DNA of 22,772 bases from Zygnema circumcarinatum (GCA_037447605.1 CM074814.1:2491839-2514610); one strand, 5' to 3'. Shown: positions 1-19,879, numbered from the stretch's first letter. Notes: generated by a model from the letters alone, not told the origin. Numbers and translations: made by a program.

Positions 1-27
1 CCCTCCCCCAGCCCTCCCCTCCCCCAC

Positions 28-10715
<10,688 letters not shown>

Positions 10716-10920
10716 GAACCGGAGACCTTTCCCTTACCAAGGGAATGAGGGAGGGGAGGGAGGAGTGTAGTGAGGGAGTGGAGGGGAGTGGAGGGGAGAG
10801 AGGAGGGAGACAGGAGAGGAGGGAGAGTGGAGTAGAGGGAGGTAGCAGACAGCCTCTCCCTTCCAACTGGCCCCACGACGCCCGAGGCTGCGGACTTTGG
10901 CGACCATGGCATGGCACGCC
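10716..10920 (-). promoter_or_regulatory. Probable 5' upstream region of the M16 gene
   Basis: Lies just upstream of the first ATG of the minus-strand gene. Contains GGGA repeats at about 10745-10845. No TATA box was identified; the assignment as promoter or 5' leader rests on position alone. Confidence 0.4.
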
Positions 10921-11128
10921 TATGGCGTGGCATGGCTATGGCGTGGTATGGCTATGGCGTGGCATGGCTATGGCGTGGCATGGCTATGGCGTGGTATGGC
11001 TATGGCGTGGCATGGCTATGGCGTGGCATGGCTATGGCGTGGCATGGCTATGGCGTGGCATGGCTATGGCGTGGCATGGCTATGGCGTGGCATGGCTATG
11101 GCGTGGCATGGCTATGGCGTGGCATGGC
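10921..11128. repeat. 16-bp minisatellite, 13 copies
   Basis: Exactly thirteen tandem copies of TATGGCGTGGCATGGC. Copies 2 and 5 carry a shared C-to-T change (GTGGTATGG), suggesting expansion by a three-unit (48-bp) block. Because 16 is not a multiple of three, all three plus-strand frames give the same MAWHGYGV-type peptide repeat; this is not evidence of coding. Confidence 0.95.
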
Positions 11129-11225
11129 TGTGGCTCAGGCCGCCGGATGGCCGTCCCCGAGGCGACAGTTTCATGGCTAGTCCATTACTCACTTGACATT
11201 GGTTATGAACTGGGGTGAGAAAGCG

Positions 11226-11235
11226 ACTACAGTAG
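11226..11235. repeat. Left target-site duplication of the retrotransposon
   Basis: ACTACAGTAG, identical to 15593-15602. The two copies flank the retrotransposon at its hairpin-bearing 5' end and just after its 3' tail. Confidence 0.75.
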
Positions 11236-11243
11236 AGGGCGGG

Positions 11244-11299
11244 GCGCCGTTCGGGGGGCGGGGGGGGGCGACCCCCCCCCCCCGCCCCGCGAACGGCGC
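11244..11299. repeat. Long GC-rich hairpin at the retrotransposon 5' end
   Basis: GCGCCGTTCG (11244-11253) pairs perfectly with CGAACGGCGC (11290-11299). The G-run and C-run between them extend the stem to almost the full 56 bp. It lies 8 bp inside the element and could protect or structure the 5' end of the transcript, but that role is inference. Confidence 0.85.
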
Positions 11300-11529
11300 T
11301 TCCGATCGTTGCGCCTGCTGCCGCTGCCTCTGCCGCGGCCACGTGGCAGCCTCTTGTCGTTGTCTTTGCGTTTTCCTGTCGCGTGTCTTGCTGCATTGCT
11401 CTGTTTTTGTNGTTTGTGCTTCTTTTCGTTTTTTGTTTTTTGTTTTTGGTTGTTTTGCTGCTGTTTTGCTGCGGTTTTTTCTGTTCTAACGTTTCTCGCC
11501 TTGTTTTCTGACACATTTTCTGCTGTAGC

Positions 11530-12480
11530 TTGTCTCTTGCTGTGTTGCGTTTTCCCTTTTGTCTCCCCCTTTGCGTCTCTTCGTCCTTGAGCTTCTTCTT
11601 TTTGAGCTGCTCTCGCCTTTTATGCCCTTTCCACCCTTTTCTGCTGTTTTTGTCCTTCCTTTCCCTTCTCCCTTCCCGTCGCCTCCCTGGTCCCTTCCCT
11701 TCCCTTCCTTTCCTTATTCCTCCACCTCTGTTTCCCTATCCCTTCCCTTCCAATCCCTTCCTTTGTCCTGCCCCTTCCTTTTCCTCCCCCCCCCCCCTTC
11801 TCATTTCCCCTCCCCTTCCTTTCTCCCTTCCCTTCCCTTCCCTCTTTCCTCCCTGTTTCTCCTCCTCTCCTTTCCTTCCTGTATTCCCCTTCTTTCTCCC
11901 TTCTCTTCTTCTTTTCCTTGTCCCTTCTTTCCTCCTCTTCCCTTACCTTTGCTCCCCCCCCCCCGCATCCTCTCCCTTTCGTTCCCTCACCTTCCTCTTC
12001 CCCTTCCCTTCCATCCCCTTCCCTTATCCTTTCCCCTTTCCTTCTATTCCAAAATTTTATTCCTCTCGCCATTCCTTTCCTTTCCTCTCCCTCCCCTTCA
12101 GGTCCCTTCCCGCCCCTATACTTCCTACCCTTCCACTCCCTTTCTCCTCCCGCCCACCCGGCACCGCTTCCCTCATCCATTCCCTTCTCCTTCGGCTATG
12201 CCTCTTCGTCGCCTCGCTCCCTTCCCTTCCCACCCCCTTGCCTTGTCATCTGCTGTTGCTCTTCCCCCTCCTGTCCGTTCTTCCCCTCTTCCATCATACC
12301 CACCCGCTGCTCGCCCCCGGCCTCTCCCCCAGGTTACTTTTGATCATTGTGGAAATTGTTTTGCCAGCGGTTTGTCCCGCATATGCTGTCCTCTTTCTTT
12401 GCCCCTTCCTTCCATTGTCGACCTTCTTCTACTCCCCTCTTCTTCTACCCGGCCACTGCCACCCCTGGGCGGTCTACTTT
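11530..12480 (+). other. Polypyrimidine leader of the retrotransposon
   Basis: Nearly 1 kb of CCCTTCC-type sequence on the plus strand. Two overlapping frames of about 320 codons are open here, but stop codons need purines, so long open frames are expected by composition. I see no conserved ORF1 domain. Confidence 0.7.
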
Positions 12481-12599
12481 GCATGTTGGGCCTAGTCCGG
12501 CTGCTTGGGCGTATGCTCGGTCTTTAGATGTCCTTGGGTCGTTTTTTTTTGGGTCCCGTCGTCCACGTCTTTAAGCACGTATACCACCGGCTTTTCGTG

Positions 12600-15580
12600 T
12601 TTGTGTTCGTGATGCTTTGTGTTTGCTCTTGCTCGCCTTGGCGGTGATCCATCAGATGTTGCTGCTTGGCATGTCCTTCTTCTTTTCCCCTTTGTTTTAA
12701 TTTTGCCTCTCGTGGTGGGGCTGGCCAGCTGCCGCGACCCGCCGGGCGTATGTCTTCGTTTTGGGCGGGATTGGGAGCTTTGTAGGCCGAAAGCACGCCG
12801 ATCGCGCTCGCGGCTCCTCGCCGGCGCGCCGCTGGCCACTCTCGGCCCGCTTCTCTCTTTCGACGCCTCCGCTTGGATAATATCGCTGGCAATTCAGTTA
12901 GGCCGATGAGGGGAGTTGTTCACATACGCCGCGCTTCTTCTCGACTTTTTACCGGGCCTCGCCAACAATCTTACATTCCTTTGATCGCTTCTTCAGACTT
13001 CCATCCTGAGGGCCAAGGATGTCCCCTTCCTTCATCGACACTTTTGAGCCTGTCGCCTCGTTTGTGCTTGATCGTGCCGCTTTCATTCGGGCGCTTACTC
13101 GCTCCCCTCATTTGTCTGCAGGGGGGCCTTCGGGCATGGTTTATGAGTTGCTTCGTGATGTGTTTTCTCCAGACACCGGGGATAGTGGGTTTGGTTTGCT
13201 TTTTCAGCTTGCTTGTGTCATATCGCAGGGCCGTGTTCCCTCGTCCGTGAGTCATATTCTAACTTCAGCTCGTTTAGTTGCCCTTGCCAAGCATTCCGGT
13301 GGAGTTCGCCCCATAGCCGTGAGGGGGAGGTTTTGTATCGTGATGTTGTTCTCAAGGCTATGTGTGTTTTCAGTTACAGGGCCTTTCAGGATCATTTTCC
13401 CCTTACTCAGTTTGGTGGCGCACCCCCAAATAAGTGCAGGTCAGGGTTCATGGCATTCGCGGCGACGCGGATCTTCACCCTGATTGGGTTGTTTTGCAGG
13501 TTGATGCGACAAACGCTTTTAATAATGGGTGGATCGTCATGAGATTTTTCATGAAGTTACTTAGAGGCCCCTGCAACTGATTAAGGCCCCTTTTTCCTTT
13601 TTAGCGCACATTTTATTCTCGCTCGAGTCCGCCTCTTTTTCCTCTTGGCGATGCATCTGTGGAGGGCGCACTTTGGAGTTCATATCGGGACTCGCTAAGG
13701 CGCACCCTTTAGGAGGTCCTTTGTTCGCTACATTATCTCAGGCGCTTCGAAGCTTCAAGTACGTGCTTTTCCAGGTTGCCTTTTTCCATCAGTACCGACG
13801 CATATCATATCATTGGCCCTGCTGACTGTGTCGCCGCTGCTTACTGATTTTACTACTGATTGGCCGCTATGCGCTTGACGGCAATTTGTCAAGTGTTTTG
13901 GTTGGTCTCCTCGTTGGTATCCCTTCACCCTTTCGCCCTCAGGTATCCAGACTTGTGCTGGATGGAATTGGTATTCGTGTTTTAGGCTGCCCTTCGGCGC
14001 TTGCATCTTGGCGTTGATCGCTTTTGTTGATGATGCTTGCTGAGGATACGCCCGCGTCGATGAGCTTCCACATCTTTCGCATCCTCAGTGGCTTTTCGCT
14101 TACCGCTGTTTTGCTTTTGCGTCCGCTGCTACCTTTGGCTTAACTCTCCCTCCTAACCCCGCTTCTTTGAGTCATTGCAATCTTCGATGAGCGCTGTTTT
14201 CGACACGCTTTTGGGTCCTGGTATTTTCGATCGACCGAGGGTCCGCTTGCACGCGACGCAAACCTCGGCCCCTATTTCAAGGGCGTTTAGGACTCATCCC
14301 GACAATTCGCGGTGGCGCTTTCTGGCGCTTTGGGTAGTTGGGCCTCGCTATTCTGTATTTTGGCTTCAAGGCTTTATTGTGGCTGGTCGCCCATGCTTCA
14401 GTCTGTTGTCGTCATGTTGATGATGCGGATCTTCCGCTTCAGCAGGTTGCATTGCGCCGACGCTTCCATGGTTTGCTTCCTCGCTAGTGCTCAGGCTCGC
14501 GGCGCTCGCTTGTTTCCTCTTCGCTGTCACGAAGCCCGTTCCACGCGGGTCCGTTTCACTCTTGATCGATGAGGCTGTTGCTGCTGCTGAGTTTCTACCC
14601 TTATTGGCGTGCTCTTCCTTCTGATGTTGCGCCGCGTTCCCGCTTCTCGCCCAGGGTCCCGGGCTGGGGCTTGGCTATTGGCTGTTACCCTGATATGTTC
14701 CACACTTCGTTTGACACCAGGCCAGTTTCAGCTTGCAGCACGACTTCGTCTCGGGCTCCCCCATCCGCCATTGCAGGGTTCTCCTCGTTGTCTTTGTGGT
14801 GATTCTATTGATGCGCAAGGCGTTCATCTTCTTCGATGTGCACATGGGGGCGTACGCATTTTGGCTCATAATGTTGTGCGCGATGCGATTGCTGCGGTGG
14901 CTCAAGAAGCTAACTACCTTGTGCGACGGGAGCCGAGCCACCTGGTGTCCCCACGGCCGACTATTCGTGGCGAGCGCGGAGTTCGCCCTGATTTGGCTCT
15001 TATGGATGGTGCCCGGCGATTTTGGGATATTGTGTTGGGCTTCCATCCAACCCGTCATAGCCATTGTCACGCGGCAAAGACATCATGGTAGCGCGGCTGC
15101 TCGCGATAGCGGTTCTTTCAAGAAGGAGCTGCATATGCTCAAATGATGCAGCCGACGCAGTTTGTTCCTACGGGTTATTGAGATTTTGGCTGCCTCGACA
15201 CCCGCTTGATACCTTTCCTTCGCCAGTGCGCCTATCGCTTCTTCGGGAGATGCATCGGCCCTCGAAGCCCTCCTCCGCTTATCTTGGCTACCTTTATCGA
15301 CAACGTGATTCGCCGCCTTCTTCAGCTGCTGCTCGCTTCACGCTACTCGCTGCAGTTGCTGGTGACCGTGTTGGTGGGACTTCCGCCGCTTCCCTCCGCG
15401 ACGTGGCTCACATCGGTGACCTTCACGGCCGCTTCTAGGGCTGCGTTGTTGTGCCTAGGCGTAGTTTTCCTCGCCTTAGCTTCGCTTTATTGTGTTTCGC
15501 CCCGTGACCAGTCCTTCGTGGTTCCACATTTTGCCTTTATCCATGTAAATTTGATGGCCTCGCCATCGCGAGTTCAATGA
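12600..15580 (+). pseudogene. Frameshifted reverse transcriptase / endonuclease-like polyprotein
   Basis: Fragments of one protein are spread over three frames. 12619-12909 has an AWHVLLLFP segment typical of the N-terminal part. 13019-13320 has GPSGMVYELLRD and SARLVALAK.SGGVRPIAV. The frame then shifts near 13322 to GEVLYRDVV. 13470-13550 has HPDWVVLQVDATNAFN, which contains the motif A aspartate. Near 13790-13830, THIIGPAD-like sequence follows a damaged active-site motif where the usual ADD reads STDA. 14609-15091 has RLRLGL, a CLCGDSIDAQGVHLLRC cysteine/histidine finger, HNVVRD and a downstream RPDLALMDG segment resembling a restriction-like endonuclease core. Multiple stops and shifts make it a pseudogene. 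Family assignment is from remembered motif patterns. Confidence 0.8.
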
Positions 15581-15592
15581 AAGTTTGCGTTT

Positions 15593-15602
15593 ACTACAGT
15601 AG
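15593..15602. repeat. Right target-site duplication of the retrotransposon
   Basis: ACTACAGTAG, matching 11226-11235. It follows the 3' tail (…AATGAAAGTT at about 15585) after seven further bases. Confidence 0.75.
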
Positions 15603-16070
15603 TATTGGTTGCAATTTTTAACCATTGGGTTTGAACCATTGCCAATGGTTGGCAATCATCGAATCCAATGGTTCCAGCGATTCCTAGAAGTTGGCTTGTC
15701 CGCTTTTCAATGGTTCCAACCATTGCTGGCAACCATTGCCGATGGTTGCCAACCATTGGACGCATTTCGTGGCTGGCAACCACTACGGTACTTAGAAAGC
15801 GCAAAATTTTGACTCCGACTGAGAGACTTCAGACGAAGTATTGACAATGTCTGGCAACCATTGAACCAATGGTTGCATCCAATGGATGGTTGGCTGGGTC
15901 GCGAACCAATTTTTGCAGCCATTGGCAACGGTTGGCATGGTTGCACTGACGATGGCTAGTTAGATCCCGAACCAATGGTTGACAGACATTTTGAATCCAA
16001 TGGTTGGTTTGGTCGCCAACTAACGGTCCAGATCTAGTCCGATGGTTGATCCAATGGTTCGCCCTGTGCT
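15603..16070. repeat. Dense array of CCAATGG motifs in both orientations
   Basis: About eighteen copies of CCAATGGTT, AACCATTGG or one-base variants occur irregularly within 470 bp, often as adjacent inverted pairs such as AACCATTGCCAATGGTT. The sequence can fold on itself in many ways and could be a degenerate foldback element. The core also matches the CCAAT box bound by NF-Y. No coding content is recognised. Confidence 0.75.
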
Positions 16071-16166
16071 ATACCTGTACCAGTATTGCGCTGCAATGGG
16101 ATAAGCAAGCAGGGCTGCAGTGCGCAGTGGGCTGTGTGTGACCGCGACTCTCTCCATCGGACGTGA

Positions 16167-16877
16167 CGACCCGCAACTCCTCGCCCTGAGGTTGTCAAGA
16201 TCGTGAACTTCGCGGCCGATAGGGCCGACATGCAAAAGGGGGAGCCTCATGCCGACCTTCTGAGGCATGTCAGGACCGTCATTAAGCAACGGGCCAGGCT
16301 TCAGTGCTACAAGATTGCCATGGTCGAGTGGACGAGCGGCAACGCCGCTGCCGGGAGGAACCCCTGGGTCGGCCCGCCCCTCCTACCCGTGACCCCCGGG
16401 GTTCCTTATACGGGACCAAGGGGTCGTCCCCCCCGCTGCTGCAACGAGCAGGCCCTCACTACCTCACTGCAGGCATTGGCGAACTACGCCATGAAGGTCG
16501 GGTTCTCTCCGGCGAGGGCCCTGAGCAAGCCCGTTGAGTTGTTTCAGTATATTCTTCAGATTCCGGACAGCTTGATGCCCGAGTCCTACGTCAAGGATCA
16601 GGCACAGTTCGACAGGGCGATGGGCGCCTTTGGGATCTCCCAGGAGGTGGAGTCTCCCCCAGGGGGTCAGATGAAGAAGACGCGGGAGTACTTCGAGGAG
16701 GAGGAGGTCGAGGTAGGAGAGGCGGCGCCCCGAGGTAGGGCCGAGGTGATTGGTGGGGCGCCTGTGCGCGCACGAAAGCGGGGGCGCTACGCGGGAGCCC
16801 CACCAGCAGGCCCGTCGGCACCGGAACCCTATCCCCCTACCGGGGGAGGAGGAGGAGACCGGGGAGGCTGGCGGTGA
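16167..16877 (+). CDS. Unrecognised open reading frame attached to a retrotransposon tail
   Basis: Frame is open from just after a TGA at 16164; the first ATG is at 16230, giving 215 residues. The middle part looks like a real globular protein (ALANYAMKVGF, KPVELFQYILQIPDSLMP, YVKDQAQFDRAMGAFGI). It is followed by an acidic run (EYFEEEEVEVGE), a basic patch (RARKRGRY) and a Pro/Gly-rich end. Its stop lies only about a dozen bases before sequence homologous to the retrotransposon 3' end. I do not recognise the family. It may be an ORF1-like or captured protein of a deletion derivative, or the remains of a host gene. There is no matching segment in the 11236-15592 element. Confidence 0.5.
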   Translation, partial: RPATPRPEVVKIVNFAADRADMQKGEPHADLLRHVRTVIKQRARLQCYKIAMVEWTSGNAAAGRNPWVGPPLLPVTPGVPYTGPRGRPPRCCNEQALTTSLQALANYAMKVGFSPARALSKPVELFQYILQIPDSLMPESYVKDQAQFDRAMGAFGISQEVESPPGGQMKKTREYFEEEEVEVGEAAPRGRAEVIGGAPVRARKRGRYAGAPPAGPSAPEPYPPTGGGGGDRGGWR

Positions 16878-16889
16878 CGTACCGACTCG

Positions 16890-17206
16890 TCTTCGAGATG
16901 CACGGCCCCGGAAGCCTCCGGCGATCTTGGCTACCTTTTATCGACAGCGCATTTCCGTCGCGGTTGTTGGTGATCGTGTTGGTGAACTTCCGCCGCTCCC
17001 TCCTCGCGATGTGCCTCACATCGGTGACTTTCGCGCCTGCTTCTAGTGCTTCTAGGGCTGCGTTGTTGTGCCTAGGCGTAGTTTTCCGCTCATAGCTTCG
17101 TGTTATTGTGTTTCGGTCCTTTGTGACCAGTCCTTCGTGGTTCCACATTTTGCTTTTGTCCATGTACATTTGATGGCCTCGCCATCGCGAGTTCAATGAA
17201 AGTTCC
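16890..17206 (+). mobile_element. Second copy of the retrotransposon 3' end
   Basis: Aligns with 15246-15585. Shared blocks include ATCTTGGCTACC, GGCTGCGTTGTTGTGCC, GACCAGTCCTTCGTGG and the terminal GCGAGTTCAATGAAAGTT. In protein terms it keeps ILATFYRQRISVA, the last part of the polyprotein, better than the first copy does. Several substitutions and small indels separate the copies, so they are related elements and not one recent duplication. No target-site duplication was found. Confidence 0.85.
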
Positions 17207-17291
17207 TCCCCCCTTTTCCTTAGTTGCAAACAAGCACCATCTGCCCTTTACCATTCAAATCCGATTGGTCCGTTTGCTTCTGCATTCCCAG

Positions 17292-19093
17292 GGAACTGAA
17301 ACTGTAACCGAAACCAAAAGCATGGAAGATGAAGAAGAATGGCTATGGCTTGAAAAATTGGTGCAGGAAGAAGCTCGTCCGAGAAGCCTTGTGCAGGAGC
17401 AGCTCCTTATGATGCTACTCCGCCGCCAGCTGGCAGTATGGACACGTGGACCAATGGCAGAGGAGCGAATCCGGCGTTTGGATGACTGTGGGCTTGGGGC
17501 CATTCACATGGTTTCGGCTCTTGGATATGCTTGGGCCATTCCTCTCCTTACTGGGATGGTGGGAGATGTTGACTTGCTGGATAATGGAGGGAGAACAGCG
17601 CTGCATTGGGCTGCAGCTTGTGGGAGGTACGCTTTTGGGTTTTTCAAAACTAGGGTTTTCGCTTGACTGTACTCTGTTTTCCCTCTCTTCCTCCTACACA
17701 GATTGCAGCATGCAAAAGGTAGTCTAGTGGAACTATTCTTTGTTGAAAAATTTCATGGCTAATGTATGCTGGAAATCGATCTGCTTTGAATGCAGAGAGC
17801 AAGTAGTAGTGAAACTTTTAGCGGCCGGAGCTTCTCCTGCGTTAGTGGCACACCCCAAAATGGACCAGCCGGGAGGGGCTACTCCTGCAGATTTAGCAGC
17901 AGGGAGTGGTCACAAAGGGATAGCAGCATACTTAGCCAAAATTGCTCTAAATAGGAGCTTTTCTTCAATGTCTCTTCAGGAGCCGGAGTTGACTAAGCAG
18001 GTGATGGCTAAAGCTAAAGCTCTGAAAGCAGAACCGGCTGTTAGTAGTCTTGTAAAAGCTGATAAGTCTGTTCCTCGAATAGTAAGTGAGTTAGACTTTC
18101 ACATCAGGAGAATTGCGGAATTGACGGCTCACAAAGCAAGTCTGATTAAGGCTGCTTTTTTTTTCTTTTTTTGAGAAGGAGAGGAGTAGCCAAAATAGTT
18201 GTTAAGCAGGAGAAGGATGTAGAGGTAAGCGATGAGTTTGGGCTGACGGATGAGGATGTGAAGGGTCACTTAGTCCGAAAGCACTACAACAAGCTCCGTT
18301 GGGCAATTGGTAATTTGGAAAAAGTGATTCTTCGTTGGAGAAGAAAGAGACAAGGATTACGCTTTCTTGACCATTTACCTGATCGAGGAATGCCCGCTGA
18401 AGTTCGCGGAACTTTAGTGGTACAGAGAGTAAGCCCAGAAGAGATACCGCGAAACCCACCTATTCCTGATAGGCTAGCTGAGAAGTGGAGAGATGTGGGG
18501 GGAAAGAATGCAGGGTTGGAAACGGCTGTAGAAAGGATGAAGGAATTGCTAAATTCGGCGAGTGGAAAAGCGCAGTACACGAGGCTTTGTCATGAAGAGG
18601 TTTTGGTTCAGGTATTGTTGCCAACCCTATAGCCTTGAAAAACTGAGGAGTCTCTATGCATCAAAATGTACAAAGGTAGGTAAGATAAGGCGTAAGCTGA
18701 GCTATTTGGTAAGCTAAGCTAAGCTATGAGTTTTTTGGGTAGTGGATTCTGCTCAGGATGACCTGCAGGCACTACTGGAAATAGGGGAGAATCAGTGGGT
18801 GCAGGTAAGTTGGGCTTTGGATGGAATGCTAAGAAGAGGAATGGAACTGCATGTTCCTTAAATGTGTATCTACTTTTAGTTAGAGGGGGAGAAGGAGAGG
18901 GGGGGGGGGAGGAGAAGTGGGGAGGGGGAGGGCGGAGGGGTGTAGGGAAAGAGGGAGAGGGGAAGAATGGGGGAGGTGGGAGAGGAGAAACTGTCATCGT
19001 TGAGACGAGAATGGGCTTCTCATGGTCGGTCTCTCTGTTCCTGAGAGGGTGCAGGCAGAGCAACGTCAAGAGTTTGACATCTTGTCAGAGTGA
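17292..19093 (+). CDS. CAMTA-like protein, C-terminal half (ankyrin, IQ, calmodulin-binding), CG-1 domain absent
   Basis: Matches the C-terminal half of plant calmodulin-binding transcription activators. Exons: 17292-17626 (ATG at 17322), 17796-18611, 18757-18804, 19055-19093 (TGA). Junctions are GT-AG and in phase, and the product is about 400 residues. EEEWLWLEKL is the segment before the repeats. The ankyrin part has GAIHMVSALGYAWAI, GRTALHWAAACGRE and GHKGIAAYLAK. KASLIKAAF begins an IQ-like stretch. HLVRKHYNKLRW.. with EKVILRWRRKRQGLR is the calmodulin-binding region, and AVERMKELL...QYTRL is the usual tail. CAMTAs normally begin with a CG-1 DNA-binding domain and TIG domain; neither occurs upstream here. 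A one-base frameshift sits in the T-run at 18156-18172. The acceptor-like TTCCCAG at 17291 suggests that the first exon was once internal. It could be a truncated paralogue or a pseudogene. Confidence 0.8.
18156..18172 (+). other. T9-C-T7 tract carrying a frameshift in the CAMTA-like exon 2
   Basis: Upstream frame reads KASLIKAAF then Phe codons and TGA at 18172. The conserved frame resumes as LRRRGVAKIVV in the -1 register, consistent with loss of one T. A homopolymer sequencing or assembly error is the simplest explanation. Confidence 0.75.
18612..18756 (+). other. CAMTA-like intron 2
   Basis: Donor GTATTG after a CAG codon, acceptor CTGCTCAG before GATGAC. An earlier AG at 18731-18732 would break the frame, so 18757 is preferred. 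Contains a small TAAGC repeat around 18690-18725. Confidence 0.55.
18805..19054 (+). repeat. CAMTA-like intron 3 with GGGA-rich tract
   Basis: Donor GTAAGT at 18805 and acceptor GGTGCAG at 19054. Positions 18885-18990 are GGGA-rich in the sense strand, the reverse of the bias in the M16 introns. Confidence 0.6.
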
Positions 19094-19754
19094 CTTTTGC
19101 GGTGGACCTTCGTGACTTCCGTTAAATTGTTATTCTGACTGAGGACCTATATCTGTAATAGACAACGGCGCTGAATCATTCTAAGCAGGGAACATGACAA
19201 CAAGCTAGGGAGCTTGTGGATTCTCTTCAGCCACATGTACATAGGAGCCACATATCAACTTCCTTACTTCGGCGGTGTATCGTCATCTTTTGATGCTTGT
19301 AATTACTATACTCGTCTCTCCTCTCTCCTCTCTCCTTGCCGTTGCGTCAGGGGCGGTGGGAGGAGGAAAGGCTTTGCGATCAACCTCCATTTAGGTCTCA
19401 CTCTTGATTTTTTTCTCGACCTCATTTTTGTTTGTTTACCATTGTGTGCGTCTCGGAGGTCTGTTAGATAGCAGGGGTTTTTGTTTGAACGGGGAGTTCG
19501 AAAAGGAAAAAAAGAGGGTCGGTCTTCTTTCTACTCCTCAGAAGAAGTCTCCCAGTAGTATAGTTCGGCGCAGCTTTGACTCTCTTCCAAATAATTGCTC
19601 CTAGCGGCAAAAGCTTAGTGACAGTGCCATCTGTGTGGGGGCAGTGGCCTCTCTCTTGAAAGTCTTCGGAAAGAGCGCAGTACAATTTAATCACGGTCTG
19701 TCTGCCTAGATTCTGAACTTCTAACGTTACTAGTGGTTTCCTCGAGGGAACCTG
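19094..19754. other. Downstream of CAMTA-like gene, no gene recognised
   Basis: About 660 bp of mixed sequence, presumably including the 3' untranslated region of the CAMTA-like gene. No AATAAA-type signal was noticed close to the stop codon. Short frames on both strands show no recognisable domain. Confidence 0.6.
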
Positions 19755-19788
19755 CAAATCCGATCAATCAATCAATCAATCGGATTTG
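19755..19788. repeat. Perfect 10-bp hairpin around a CAAT repeat
   Basis: CAAATCCGAT (19755-19764) and ATCGGATTTG (19779-19788) are exact reverse complements, with a 14-nt loop of CAATCAATCAATCA. It is 660 bp after the CAMTA-like stop codon; whether it acts in transcription ending is unknown. Confidence 0.85.
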
Positions 19789-19879
19789 TTTCACAATGCA
19801 AGGCTTTTGGGTTTATGGGGTGTAAATTTTCACGAATATGAAAGTGAGCGACCCAATGCAAAGTGATTCAGGTCATACT

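Larger units (their letters stand above)
11236..15592 (+). mobile_element. Decayed non-LTR retrotransposon (LINE-like, endonuclease-type C-terminus)
   Basis: A 4.36-kb element bounded by a perfect 10-bp duplication. In order: GC hairpin (11244-11299), polypyrimidine leader (about 11530-12480), reverse transcriptase region (about 12600-14550), C-terminal zinc-finger/endonuclease-like region (about 14640-15070), further C-terminal coding and a 3' tail ending GTTCAATGAAAGTT. It has no long terminal repeats. The reading frame is broken many times, so it should be inactive. An N at 11411 marks a low-quality base in the leader. A related 3' tail recurs at 16890-17206, so the family has more than one copy nearby. 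Confidence 0.82.

Noticed and set aside
10745-11218. Plus-strand frames with MAWHGYGV repeats, 89-157 codons
   Set aside because: A 16-bp repeat gives the same peptide in every frame, so openness is not evidence of coding; no homologue recognised.
11530-12527. Two overlapping plus-strand open frames of about 320 codons in the retrotransposon leader
   Set aside because: The sequence is C/T only over long stretches, so stop codons cannot occur; no domain and no codon structure are visible.
18081-18175. An intron with donor GTAAGT and acceptor TTTTTTTGAG that would remove the CAMTA T-run
   Set aside because: Attractive splice sites, but the exon phases do not match and it would discard the conserved IQ-like KASLIKAAF segment.
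18166-18176. Programmed -1 frameshift on the U-run
   Set aside because: The direction fits a -1 slip, but there is no evidence beyond a homopolymer, and host plant genes rarely use this; an error or mutation is simpler.
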